Positions 16,603 through 24,908 of a DNA stretch of 64,000 bases are shown in pieces (position 1 is the first letter of the stretch; every line of letters begins with the position of its first letter). The position numbers were made by a program, and so were the translations under genes. Origin of the DNA: DATGUN01 sp035301285 (lineage in GTDB: Bacteria; Bacillota; Bacilli; Bacillales; Amphibacillaceae); NCBI GenBank assembly GCA_035301285.1, contig DATGUN010000037.1:8614-72613 (forward strand), given 5' to 3'. The notes beneath the pieces are model-generated. The model did no database searches and was not told the origin of the DNA. It saw only the letters and a program-made list of their open reading frames with translations.

Positions 16603-17015
16603 ACGCGGGGGGCTGCAAAGTGAAAGGATAGGCGCAAACAGCTTGATCATGCACGAAAAATGCATAAAGCAGCGCCGGAAAAACAATCCTTTCAGCATTT
16701 AGTGCAGTCCTAGACCCCGCCTGTCTAAAGGATAAAACATTCCGATGTTATCATAAGACGATTGGAAGCCATCGGGGAAGGTAAAAGACAGTTGATTTGA
16801 ATGGCCTATTGAAAAATCGGGTTGATTTGATGATAGGAGTTTTATGGATTCATGGATTATAACTGCGATATGACGATGTGCGATTAAAATAGATGTGCTA
16901 GTACTGTCGTCAATGACCATTGCATAACTTGCATTAGTATGAAAATGGCCTCTGGAGTGGGGGTTGATCCATATGTGTAAAAATATGGCCCAAGATGAAA
17001 TAAAGGATTGATTGT
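16603..17015 (+). other. Gene-free stretch at the yaaR position, possible decayed gene
   Basis: B. subtilis carries yaaR (DUF327, about 146 codons) between darA and holB. Here 413 bases hold no open frame. A ribosome-binding-like GGGGGCTGC is followed by GTG AAA GGA TAG, and in one frame the fragment QSFQHLVQS recalls the N-terminal part of YaaR-like proteins; several stops interrupt. I could not align the rest convincingly. Either a decayed yaaR or an unrelated spacer. Confidence 0.3.
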
Positions 17016-18002
17016 ATGAAAACGTGGGAAGATGTTGCAGAGGTTCAGCCGCTCGCAAGTAAAATCATCACGAATAGTATTTTAAAAGAACGGATGTCAC
17101 ACGCGTATTTGCTGCAAGGCGATAATGGAACCGGAAAAGAGGCCATCGCATTGCTTTTGGCAAAGGCTTTGTTTTGTGAAGAGGGGACCCTCGAACCGTG
17201 CAATTCATGTGCCTCATGCAAGCGTATTGATTCTGGCAATCATCCGGATGTCCACTGGATCGCACCTCTTGAACAATCCATCAAAAAAGAACAAATTGAC
17301 CATCTTCAACGGGAGTTCACTTATTCCGGTTTTGAATCCAATCAAAAAATATATATCATAGAAGAAGCAGAAACGTTAACAACCAATGCCAGCAACCGTA
17401 TTTTAAAATTCCTCGAGGAACCAGCTGTACAGACGACAGCCATTTTACTGACGGTTAACTCACGGACGATTCTTCCCACCATCCGGTCCAGGTGCCAGGT
17501 GATTGATTTGCGTCCGCTTGATACGAAACGACTGCAGGAACAACTGGTCGATCAGGGGATAAGTGAGACCAATGCCGTATTTTTAAGTGCTATCACAAGC
17601 CGTCTGGACGAAGCGCTTGCCCTACATGAAGATGAGTGGTTTGCACAAGCTCGAAAGCGAATGGTACAATTGATGGAGCGATTAATAACCAGACCCGAAT
17701 CCGCTTATTTGTTCATTCATAGCGATTGGATGCCATATTTTAAAGACAGGGAAAAACAATTACTCGGATTGGATATGCTACTGTTAGCCTTTCGCGATCT
17801 TTTATACTATCATATAGGCAACAAGGAACAGATGGTTGCGTTCCGGGAAGATGATCCATTGTTGGAAAAAGGAGTGCTCCAATTCAGCGAGAAACACTTA
17901 TTGACCATTTTACAATCACTTCTTGAGGCCAGACGGAAGGTTATGCAATATGTAAATCCAACCCTTGTGATGGAACAATTAACACTTCAAATAAAGAGGT
18001 GA
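17016..18002 (+). CDS. holB: DNA polymerase III subunit delta-prime
   Basis: HolB is the delta-prime subunit of the clamp loader, working with delta and the DnaX ATPase. The 328-residue protein has an AAA+ fold with GDNGTGKEA at the P-loop position, the zinc module CNSCASC, the segment IYIIEEAETLTTNASNRILKFLEEP and the conserved TILPTIRSRCQ. It looks like a shortened DnaX N-terminal half, as usual. It overlaps nothing upstream but ends only 5 bases before the ricT start, and leads the holB-ricT-yabA-yabB series. Confidence 0.95.
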   Translation: MKTWEDVAEVQPLASKIITNSILKERMSHAYLLQGDNGTGKEAIALLLAKALFCEEGTLEPCNSCASCKRIDSGNHPDVHWIAPLEQSIKKEQIDHLQREFTYSGFESNQKIYIIEEAETLTTNASNRILKFLEEPAVQTTAILLTVNSRTILPTIRSRCQVIDLRPLDTKRLQEQLVDQGISETNAVFLSAITSRLDEALALHEDEWFAQARKRMVQLMERLITRPESAYLFIHSDWMPYFKDREKQLLGLDMLLLAFRDLLYYHIGNKEQMVAFREDDPLLEKGVLQFSEKHLLTILQSLLEARRKVMQYVNPTLVMEQLTLQIKR

Positions 18003-18007
18003 TCGGC

Positions 18008-18835
18008 ATGTTGGAAGTTATAGGAATCCGCTTTAAGAAAGTGGGTAAAATATATTATTTCGATCCGGGCGAGTATGACGTTTCCCCTGATGATTATGTC
18101 ATCGTGGAGACAGTCCGCGGAATCGAATTTGGCAAGGTCGTTCTGACGCACAAGAAAGTAGAAGAAGAGGATGTTGTCCTGCCGTTGAAAAAGATTCTTC
18201 GTCTAGCGACAGAAGATGATAAGCAGACGGTTGTGGCGAATCAGGAGCATGCGGATAAAGCATTTCAGACCTGTGGGGAAAAAATAAAAGAACATCGACT
18301 CGATATGAAACTAGTAGATGTTGAATATACATTTGACCGGAATAAAATTATCTTCTATTTTACCGCAGATGGACGGATTGATTTCCGCAAACTCGTCAAG
18401 GATCTGGCAGCTCAATTCAAGACACGCATAGAATTGCGTCAAATCGGTGTTCGCGATGAGGCGAAACTGCTGGGTGGAATCGGTCCATGTGGTAGAATGT
18501 TGTGCTGCTCTACATTTTTGGGCGATTTTGAACCGGTATCTATCAAAATGGCAAAAGACCAGAGTCTCTCATTGAACCCTGCTAAAATATCAGGTTTATG
18601 TGGACGCTTGATGTGTTGCCTGAAGTATGAGAATGATGATTATGAGGCAGGTAAACGAGATATGCCAGATTTGGGTGAAACCATTCATACACCCTATGGA
18701 GACGGGGAGGTTGTTGGCCTCAACATCTTGGAGCGCTTAATCCAGATTGAAATCCCGGAAATGGAACGAACCATCGAATACACATTGGATGAATTGATGG
18801 AAGAAGGTATCATCAGCGCGAAAGCCACCAAATAG
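18008..18835 (+). CDS. ricT: RicT, PSP1-domain iron-sulfur protein of the RicAFT complex
   Basis: RicT (YaaT) forms with RicA and RicF a complex carrying [4Fe-4S] clusters that steers RNase Y maturation cleavages and affects sporulation, competence and biofilm development. The protein has 275 residues from ATG 18008, identical in length to YaaT; AAGAGGTGATC upstream supports this over a GTG at 17999. Cysteines cluster in GPCGRMLCCSTF and GLCGRLMCCLKYEN, the ligands of the PSP1 family. It lies immediately after holB and 13 bases before yabA, the B. subtilis order. Confidence 0.95.
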   Translation: MLEVIGIRFKKVGKIYYFDPGEYDVSPDDYVIVETVRGIEFGKVVLTHKKVEEEDVVLPLKKILRLATEDDKQTVVANQEHADKAFQTCGEKIKEHRLDMKLVDVEYTFDRNKIIFYFTADGRIDFRKLVKDLAAQFKTRIELRQIGVRDEAKLLGGIGPCGRMLCCSTFLGDFEPVSIKMAKDQSLSLNPAKISGLCGRLMCCLKYENDDYEAGKRDMPDLGETIHTPYGDGEVVGLNILERLIQIEIPEMERTIEYTLDELMEEGIISAKATK

Positions 18836-18848
18836 TGGGGTGTAAGGA

Positions 18849-19196
18849 TTGAACAAAAGACAGATTTTTGATCAGGTATCAGATATGGAACAACAGATAG
18901 GGGAGCTTTATGAACAATTAGGTGATCTGAAGGGGAAAATCAGTCATTTGCTTGAAGAAAATCACCGATTGGAATCCGAGAATCGCCATATCCGTCATCA
19001 TCTTCATACGGAAGAGAATGAAGAGGGTAATGGGGAATCCGAACAACCTAAATTTTCCATGTCTATACCAGGTGAAGGATATGATAACCTAGCTCGGTTA
19101 TATGATGAAGGTTTTCATATTTGTAATTTGGAATTTGGAAGTCCAAGGCAAAAAGACTGTATCTTTTGCCTCGACTTTTTAAATAAATCGAAGTAG
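18849..19196 (+). CDS. yabA: Replication initiation control protein YabA
   Basis: YabA slows initiation of replication by bridging DnaA and the DnaN sliding clamp. The 115-residue protein has an N-terminal leucine-zipper-like coiled coil (residues about 1-60, with MEQQIGELYEQLGDLKGKISHLLEENHRLE), an acidic linker, and a C-terminal zinc-binding part HICNLEFGS to CIFCLDFL with the His and three Cys. The start is TTG at 18849, after TGTAAGGA. A strong terminator follows. Confidence 0.95.
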   Translation: MNKRQIFDQVSDMEQQIGELYEQLGDLKGKISHLLEENHRLESENRHIRHHLHTEENEEGNGESEQPKFSMSIPGEGYDNLARLYDEGFHICNLEFGSPRQKDCIFCLDFLNKSK

Positions 19197-19216
19197 GTTA
19201 GATATAACTACGTGTC

Positions 19217-19246
19217 AAAAGCTGCCCATTTTGCGGCAGCTTTTCA
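19217..19246 (+). terminator. Intrinsic terminator after yabA
   Basis: AAAAGCTGCC and GGCAGCTTTT form a 10-bp stem with an 8-base loop, ending in T residues. Confidence 0.85.
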
Positions 19247-19295
19247 ATTGTTGGGATAAAACGGTTGGGTAGGATCATAAAAGGACGGTATTGTG

Positions 19296-20042
19296 ATGGT
19301 AGAATTATACGATGATGAGCGAATCGATTATTTGGTTGCCGATCAAAGCATGCAGATCATTCAAAGTGATACAGCGTTTTCGTTTTCACTTGATGCGGTT
19401 TTATTGGCGCAGTTTGCATATGTCCCGATTCGAAAAGGGAATATACTTGATCTATGTACAGGTAACGGGGCAATTCCGCTTTTATTATCTAAACGGACAA
19501 ATGCATCGATCATCGGTGTCGAAATCCAGGAACGGATAGTGGGTATGGCAAAGCGCAGTGTCCAGTTGAATCACCTTGACAAGCGGATAACGATGATTCA
19601 TGGTGACTTGAAACATAGGCAAGATGAACTTGGGCAAAGTACATTTGACGTGGTAACATGTAATCCACCGTATTTCCGGCATGTGCGACAAACAGAACAT
19701 AATCACAATGCCTATCTGACCATTGCACGTCATGAGGTGGCATGTACATTGGAAGATGTTGTGAAAGCATGTAAATTATATGTACGTCCCGGTGGGAAGG
19801 TGGCTATGGTCCATAGGCCGAACCGATTGGTGGATATTTTGATGCTGTTTCGTTCTTACGGTATTGAACCGAAGCGTATTCGTTACGTCTATCCTAAAAA
19901 AGGAAAAGATGCCAATATGTTGCTCATTGAGGGTATCCGTGACGGAAAAAGCGATTGTAAAGCACTATCGCCACTTTATATTTATAATGAGGATGGAACG
20001 TATACCAAAGAGGCAGGTGATATCATCAATGGAAGAAAATAA
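19296..20042 (+). CDS. yabB: tRNA1(Val) adenine-37 N6-methyltransferase family protein (YabB)
   Basis: This 248-residue class I methyltransferase has the SAM motif ILDLCTGNGAIPLLLS, an acidic residue in IIGVEIQE, and the catalytic NPPYF motif (VVTCNPPYFRH) typical of enzymes that methylate exocyclic amino groups. It corresponds to YabB/TrmN6, predicted to modify A37 of tRNA1(Val). The ATG at 19296, seven bases after AAGGACGG, is preferred to the adjacent GTG at 19293. The gene overlaps yazA by 14 bases, and yazA overlaps rsmI, so the three are one unit. Confidence 0.92.
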   Translation: MVELYDDERIDYLVADQSMQIIQSDTAFSFSLDAVLLAQFAYVPIRKGNILDLCTGNGAIPLLLSKRTNASIIGVEIQERIVGMAKRSVQLNHLDKRITMIHGDLKHRQDELGQSTFDVVTCNPPYFRHVRQTEHNHNAYLTIARHEVACTLEDVVKACKLYVRPGGKVAMVHRPNRLVDILMLFRSYGIEPKRIRYVYPKKGKDANMLLIEGIRDGKSDCKALSPLYIYNEDGTYTKEAGDIINGRK

Positions 20043-20319
20043 TGAGCATACTGTGTATATTTTACGGTGCCATGACGGTTCGCTGTACACAGGCTATACA
20101 AATGATCTGGAACATAGAGTTCGCATGCATGAGTCGGGAAAAGGTGCCAAATATACGCGTGGACGCGGTCCTTTTCAAGTAATGTATGTGGAGACGTTTC
20201 CAACCAAGGAAAAGGCCATGCAACGGGAGCATGCCATTAAACAGTTGACACGTAAAGGGAAATTCGAATTGATACGGCAGCAGCTGAAAGAGGTTTTGGC
20301 AAATGAACATACAGAATAG
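20029..20319 (+). CDS. yazA: GIY-YIG nuclease-superfamily protein YazA
   Basis: This 96-residue protein has the GIY-YIG signature in VYILRCHDGSLYTGYTNDLEHRVRMH, the lysine-rich GKGAKYTRGRGPF, and the conserved acidic helix in KEKAMQREHAIKQLTR. It belongs to the UPF0213/YhbQ group of stand-alone GIY-YIG proteins, whose nucleic-acid substrate is not established. The ATG at 20029 lies inside the end of yabB, after AGGTGAT. The longer open frame reaching 19864 is only overlap with yabB. Its end overlaps rsmI by 17 bases. Confidence 0.92.
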   Translation: MEENNEHTVYILRCHDGSLYTGYTNDLEHRVRMHESGKGAKYTRGRGPFQVMYVETFPTKEKAMQREHAIKQLTRKGKFELIRQQLKEVLANEHTE

Positions 20320-21178
20320 TTTTACGGGAACCGAACAAGGGACGTTATATGTTGTCCCGACGCCAATTGGAAATTTGGATGATATGACGTTCCGAGCAGT
20401 GAAAACACTAAAAGAAGTGGATATCATTGCGGCGGAGGATACACGTAACACGATGAAACTGCTGCATTATTTTGATATCCAGACGGAACTTATCAGTTAC
20501 CATGAACATAATAAAGAATCCAGGGGTCAAGCTTTGTTGAAACGGCTGGAGAACGGAGCATCCATTGCCGTTGTCAGTGATGCGGGGATGCCTGCCATAT
20601 CCGATCCGGGGGAAGATCTGGTTCGCATCGCAGTGGAGGGTGCGCATCCCGTCATCGTCCTTCCTGGTGCCAATGCTGCTTTATGTGCACTGGTCGGCTC
20701 CGGTCTTCCATCGAAAGAATTTGTGTTTTATGGATTTTTGCCACGAAAGGCCAAGGAAAAAGAAACGGTTTTAAAACGTTTGGCTGCTTTGCCTGCGACT
20801 CTTTTGTTCTATGAATCCCCTTATCGCCTTTTGGATACTTTAGTGGCATTGCATCACCACATGGGCAATCGGAAAGTGACAGTGGCAAGGGAACTGACCA
20901 AAAAATTTGAGTCCTATATCAGAGGTTCTATAGAAGATGTCATGGGATGGGCACGGGAAAATAAGGTTAAAGGGGAATGCTCTATTGTAGTGGAAGGTTC
21001 GGACCTGATAGAAGAAAAGAATGCCTTCTGGTGGAGTGATCTGACTATTGTACAACATGTCGATCACTACATCGAACATGATGCATTATCAAGCAAAGAT
21101 GCCATTAAACGGGTAGCACTTGAAAGGCACTTGCCTAAACGGACTGTATATAACGCTTATCATGTGAATGGTCAGTAG
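20303..21178 (+). CDS. rsmI: 16S rRNA (cytidine-1402-2'-O)-methyltransferase
   Basis: RsmI adds the 2'-O-methyl of C1402 in the decoding centre of 16S rRNA. The 291-residue protein has the tetrapyrrole-methylase-like fold with LYVVPTPIGNLDDMTFRA at the N-terminus, AAEDTRNTMKLL, VVSDAGMPAISDPG, and LPGANAALCALVGSGLPSKEFVFYGFLP, all hallmarks of RsmI. Length is as expected. It is the last gene of yabB-yazA-rsmI and converges with abrB, the arrangement of B. subtilis. Confidence 0.96.
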   Translation: MNIQNSFTGTEQGTLYVVPTPIGNLDDMTFRAVKTLKEVDIIAAEDTRNTMKLLHYFDIQTELISYHEHNKESRGQALLKRLENGASIAVVSDAGMPAISDPGEDLVRIAVEGAHPVIVLPGANAALCALVGSGLPSKEFVFYGFLPRKAKEKETVLKRLAALPATLLFYESPYRLLDTLVALHHHMGNRKVTVARELTKKFESYIRGSIEDVMGWARENKVKGECSIVVEGSDLIEEKNAFWWSDLTIVQHVDHYIEHDALSSKDAIKRVALERHLPKRTVYNAYHVNGQ

Positions 21179-21190
21179 GTTGTGGAGAAA

Positions 21191-21230
21191 ATGAAAAAAA
21201 GGATCAACACTCTTGATAAGCGTCAATCCC
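21191..21230 (-). terminator. Terminator between rsmI and abrB
   Basis: GGATTGACGC and GTGTTGATCC pair with G-U allowance on the minus strand and are followed by seven T residues, ending abrB transcription. Confidence 0.7.
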
Positions 21231-21245
21231 TTCATATATATACGT

Positions 21246-21527
21246 TTATGCATTTTCAAATCGATCTGTTATCTCTTTGACAAGCTCTTCAGCGCCCTCT
21301 TTGCTAAGTACAAGTTTACCGTCTGCAAAGCTTTGATTTTCATCAGATACATCACCCGTCACATGGCATGCCATACCCGGGTTGTATTTCGTCAATACAA
21401 TCTTGTCGGTATCCACGAATATTTCCAGTGGATCTTTTTCGTGGATGTCCAATGTGCGCCGCAGTTCAATCGGTAAGACAACTCTCCCCAGTTCATCAAC
21501 CTTTCTTACGATCCCAGTAGATTTCAT
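21246..21527 (-). CDS. abrB: Transition-state regulator AbrB
   Basis: AbrB is a global DNA-binding repressor of post-exponential genes, itself repressed by Spo0A. The 93-residue protein begins MKSTGIVRKVDELGRVVLP, the swapped-hairpin DNA-binding domain (about residues 1-50), and has the single cysteine in MACHVTGD and a C-terminal multimerisation part. The frame stays open 38 codons upstream, but AGGGAG before the ATG at 21527 and the family length (94 in B. subtilis) fix the start. It is on the minus strand between rsmI and metG. A paralogue of the same fold, spoVT, lies at 39321. Confidence 0.96.
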   Translation of the reverse strand: MKSTGIVRKVDELGRVVLPIELRRTLDIHEKDPLEIFVDTDKIVLTKYNPGMACHVTGDVSDENQSFADGKLVLSKEGAEELVKEITDRFENA

Positions 21528-21853
21528 CCCTATTCTCCCTTCGGAAATTTTTAAAAATGAAGTACCCTTTTGCTGGTGCTTTTTTATTTTTGAGGCACCA
21601 TAATTTTTCGTCATATTTCGACATTTCTCTCTATGTTCCATATAGTACCAATCTTTACCATAGATGTCAATAATTTTTGTGCAAAATTAGTGATTAATTT
21701 GAAAATTTAACAGTCATTCATCGGTGGGTATATGTCATTGATGATAAATGTTGCTGTGAAATATGCCAGATGTGCAGTTCTGGAAATTGTGTGCTAAAAT
21801 CGCTACAATAGATGTATTGTAAACATATTGGTAGAAAGAGGTGGATTTCCAAC
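21528..21853. other. Divergent regulatory region between abrB and metG
   Basis: 326 bases of A+T-rich DNA without a gene. It must contain the abrB and metG promoters. TACAAT at 21804-21809 is a candidate -10 for metG but lacks a good -35. I found no T-box or S-box before metG. Confidence 0.4.
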
Positions 21854-23806
21854 ATGCCAGATAAGAAAACATTTTATATTACCACCCCGATTTATTATCC
21901 AAGCGGGGACTTGCATATTGGACATACGTATTCAACTGTGGCGGGAGATGCCATGGCACGATATAAACGATTGCGCGGATATGATGTGATGTATTTGACC
22001 GGAACAGATGAACATGGTCAAAAGATCCAGCGAAAAGCAACTGAAAATGGAATGGATCCCAAAAAATATGTCGATGATATCGTTGACCGTATCCAGGACC
22101 TTTGGAAGAAGCTGCATATATCCAATGATGATTTTATCCGTACAACAGAAGATCGGCATAAGATTGTTGTAGAAAAAGTTTTCACTCAATTGCTCAATCA
22201 AGGCGACATTTATTTGGATGAATATGAAGGTTGGTATTGTACGTCTTGTGAGTCATTTTTCACGGAGCGGCAGCTGGATGATGGACATTGTCCGGATTGC
22301 GGGAAACAAGTCGAGAAGGTGAAGGAAGAATCGTATTTCTTCAAAATGAGTAAATATGTCGATCGGCTTGTTCGATACTATGATGAGCATCCGGACTTTA
22401 TCCAACCGGAAAGCCGTAAAAACGAAATGCTGCAAAACTTCATCAAACCGGGGCTTGAGGACTTGGCGGTTTCCCGGACAACATTTGATTGGGGCATAAA
22501 GATACCCGGCAATCCGAAACATGTCATATATGTGTGGATCGATGCGCTCACGAATTATATTTCTGCACTTGGCTACGGAACAGATAATGACGAGAAGTAT
22601 CAAACGTATTGGCCTGCCGATGTCCATTTGATGAGTAAGGAAATCGTTCGGTTCCATAGTATATATTGGCCGATCATGCTGATGGCGCTTGATATTCCAC
22701 TTCCGAAAAAAATCTTTGCACATGGCTGGATTTTGATGAAGGATGGCAAAATGTCCAAATCGAAAGGGAATGTTGTTGCCCCCGGACCATTGATGGATCG
22801 TTACGGACTGGACGCACTCCGTTATTATCTGTTGCGTGAAGTTCCATTCGGTTCCGATGGTGTATTTACGCCAGAAGGATTTGTGGAGCGTACGAATTAT
22901 GATCTGGCGAATGACCTCGGGAATTTGTTGAATCGGACTGTCGCCATGATCGTGAAATATTTTGATGGTGAAATGCCTGCGTATAAAGCTTCCGAAACAA
23001 GCGAAGATGAGGTGCTTGAGCAATTTTCGGCAGATACGATCCAAGATGTGGAAGCGGCAATGGAGAATATGCAATTCTCGGTGGCCCTTTCATCACTGTG
23101 GAAGTTCATCAGCCGGACAAATAAATATATTGACGAGACAGAACCATGGATTCTGGCGAAGGATGACGGCAAAAGGGATCGTCTGGGGAATGTCATGGCT
23201 CATTTGGCCGAATCGCTCAGACAAATCGCCATCCTGCTTAAACCCTTTTTAACAGAAACGCCGGAAGAAATTTTCGTCCAGCTTGGTGTATCAGATGCGT
23301 CAATGCAAAACTGGGATAGCCTTTATCAATCCGGACAGATTGAACAAGGGACAAAGGTTCGGAAAAACGCTCCTATTTTCCCACGGCTTGATGTCGAAAA
23401 AGAGGTGCAGATCATCAAAGATATGATGCACCAAAATGTACCTGAAGAAAAGCCCGCAGCTAAAATACCAGAGCAGGCAGATGAAATTGTATATGACGAT
23501 TTCATGAAGGTGGATATGCGCGTTGCTGAGATTTTAAAAGCTGAAAAAGTGAAAAAGACGGATAAATTGATCAAAATGCAACTGGATATCGGTACGGAAA
23601 AACGGCAAGTCATTTCTGGAATCGCCCAGTACTATACCCCTGAAGAGCTGGTTGGTCGGAAAGTCATTTGCGTGACGAATTTGAAACCAGTTAAACTTCG
23701 CGGAGAAAAGTCAGAAGGCATGATTCTTTCCGGGGAAGATCCAGATGGAAATCTCTCCCTCGCCAAAGCAGATGAATCGCTGCCGAACGGATCTGTCGTG
23801 AAATAA
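21854..23806 (+). CDS. metG: Methionyl-tRNA synthetase
   Basis: MetG charges tRNA-Met. The 650-residue protein has the HIGH motif in GDLHIGHTYS, the zinc-binding insert CTSCESFFT to CPDCGK, KMSKS in GKMSKSKGN, an anticodon-binding helical domain, and a C-terminal Trbp111-like tRNA-binding domain (from about residue 545, FMKVDMRVAEILKAE). This is the B. subtilis MetS architecture. AAAGAGGTGG before the ATG at 21854 decides against an in-frame ATG at 21812. It is followed by a terminator and yabD. The tRNA-Met gene at 45352 encodes one substrate. Confidence 0.97.
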   Translation: MPDKKTFYITTPIYYPSGDLHIGHTYSTVAGDAMARYKRLRGYDVMYLTGTDEHGQKIQRKATENGMDPKKYVDDIVDRIQDLWKKLHISNDDFIRTTEDRHKIVVEKVFTQLLNQGDIYLDEYEGWYCTSCESFFTERQLDDGHCPDCGKQVEKVKEESYFFKMSKYVDRLVRYYDEHPDFIQPESRKNEMLQNFIKPGLEDLAVSRTTFDWGIKIPGNPKHVIYVWIDALTNYISALGYGTDNDEKYQTYWPADVHLMSKEIVRFHSIYWPIMLMALDIPLPKKIFAHGWILMKDGKMSKSKGNVVAPGPLMDRYGLDALRYYLLREVPFGSDGVFTPEGFVERTNYDLANDLGNLLNRTVAMIVKYFDGEMPAYKASETSEDEVLEQFSADTIQDVEAAMENMQFSVALSSLWKFISRTNKYIDETEPWILAKDDGKRDRLGNVMAHLAESLRQIAILLKPFLTETPEEIFVQLGVSDASMQNWDSLYQSGQIEQGTKVRKNAPIFPRLDVEKEVQIIKDMMHQNVPEEKPAAKIPEQADEIVYDDFMKVDMRVAEILKAEKVKKTDKLIKMQLDIGTEKRQVISGIAQYYTPEELVGRKVICVTNLKPVKLRGEKSEGMILSGEDPDGNLSLAKADESLPNGSVVK

Positions 23807-23818
23807 TTAAGGAAAATG

Positions 23819-23857
23819 GAGAGGGGTGTCATGTAGGAAGGGCCCCTCTTTTTTTAT
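23819..23857 (+). terminator. Intrinsic terminator after metG
   Basis: GAGGGG (23821-23826) and CCCCTC (23843-23848), followed by seven T residues, sit between metG and yabD. Confidence 0.8.
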
Positions 23858-23875
23858 TGAGAAAGGATGAACATC

Positions 23876-24655
23876 GTGTTATTTGATACGCATATGCATG
23901 TCAATGTCGAGCAGTTCAAAGATGATAAAGAAGAAGTTATCCAGCGTGCATTTGACGCAGGTGTAAACGATATGGTCGTTGTTGGATTTGACAGGGAAAC
24001 CATACCTCTGGCCATCGAAATCGCCGAACAATATGAGACCATTTATGCTGCAGTCGGCTGGCATCCAGTTGATGCCATCGATATGACCGAAAGTGATCTG
24101 GCCTGGATCAAAGAATTGTCGAAACACCCGAAAGTTGTCGCAATCGGTGAAATGGGCTTGGATTATCATTGGGACAAATCTCCCAAAGAAGTCCAGGATG
24201 AGGTGTTCCGGAAGCAAATCCGACTTGCGAAAGATGTCGAAATGCCTATTATCATCCATAACCGTGAAGCGACCGAAGATATCATCAAGGTGTTACAAGA
24301 AGAAGACGCGGAGGAGGTCGGCGGCATCATGCATTGCTATAACGATGATGTCCGCTATGTTCAGGCTTGCCTGGATATGAATTTTTACATTTCGCTGGGC
24401 GGTACGGTGACGTTCAAAAACGCCCCACTCCCGAAAGAAGTCGCTGTACAAGTCCCTATTGACCGGCTGTTGGTTGAAACGGATTCGCCCTTTTTGGCAC
24501 CACACCCGCATCGCGGCAAACGTAATGAGCCCTCCTATGTCAAGCTTGTCGCTGATAAAGTAGCGGAGTTGAGAGGTTTGTCCGTTGAAGAATTATGTCA
24601 AAAGACAACGGAAAATGCTTTTCGGGTATTTAGATTACAAAACAAAGAAATATAA
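23876..24655 (+). CDS. yabD: TatD-family metal-dependent deoxyribonuclease (YabD)
   Basis: This 259-residue TIM-barrel amidohydrolase relative has the metal ligands in DTHMHVN, GEMGLDYHW, IIIHNREA, MHCYN and ETDSPFL, as in TatD DNases that trim DNA 3' ends. The family begins MLFDTH, so I take the GTG at 23876; AAAGGA lies eight bases before it, while the in-frame ATG at 23867 is too close to that site. It keeps its position between metG and yabE. Its cellular role is not certain; DNA repair or end processing is likely. Confidence 0.93.
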   Translation: MLFDTHMHVNVEQFKDDKEEVIQRAFDAGVNDMVVVGFDRETIPLAIEIAEQYETIYAAVGWHPVDAIDMTESDLAWIKELSKHPKVVAIGEMGLDYHWDKSPKEVQDEVFRKQIRLAKDVEMPIIIHNREATEDIIKVLQEEDAEEVGGIMHCYNDDVRYVQACLDMNFYISLGGTVTFKNAPLPKEVAVQVPIDRLLVETDSPFLAPHPHRGKRNEPSYVKLVADKVAELRGLSVEELCQKTTENAFRVFRLQNKEI

Positions 24656-24710
24656 CGGGGTTGTCTAAACAGATTTACTCATTTACTTTTGAAAAAATAG
24701 GGACTTTTTA

Positions 24711-24745
24711 CTATGGACTGGTTAAAAAACCAGTCCATTTTTAAT
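24711..24745 (+). terminator. Intrinsic terminator after yabD
   Basis: ATGGACTGG and CCAGTCCAT form a 9-bp stem around an 8-base A-rich loop, followed by TTTTT. Confidence 0.85.
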
Positions 24746-24853
24746 TGGAATATTACATATGTATAGATTGTGTCTATGCACTTAAACCACCTTATCAATT
24801 TCCCGTGAAATACAGTGTAAATGAATTGTAAAGAAAGCGTAATTAAAAAAGCT

Positions 24854-24882
24854 TTGACTTTGCATAGGAATATTATTACAAT
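24854..24882 (+). promoter_or_regulatory. Sigma-A promoter of yabE
   Basis: TTGACT (24854-24859) and TACAAT (24877-24882) with a 17-base spacer, 26 bases before the yabE start and its AAGGAGG site. Confidence 0.75.
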
Positions 24883-24908
24883 CGGACACGATATAAGGAG
24901 GCAGATGC

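Noticed and set aside
21528..21853. T-box or S-box leader before metG
   Set aside because: Neither the T-box sequence nor S-box core segments are present.
22253..23074. Minus-strand reading frame of 273 codons opposite metG
   Set aside because: It lies wholly inside metG and its composition reflects the antisense of that gene.
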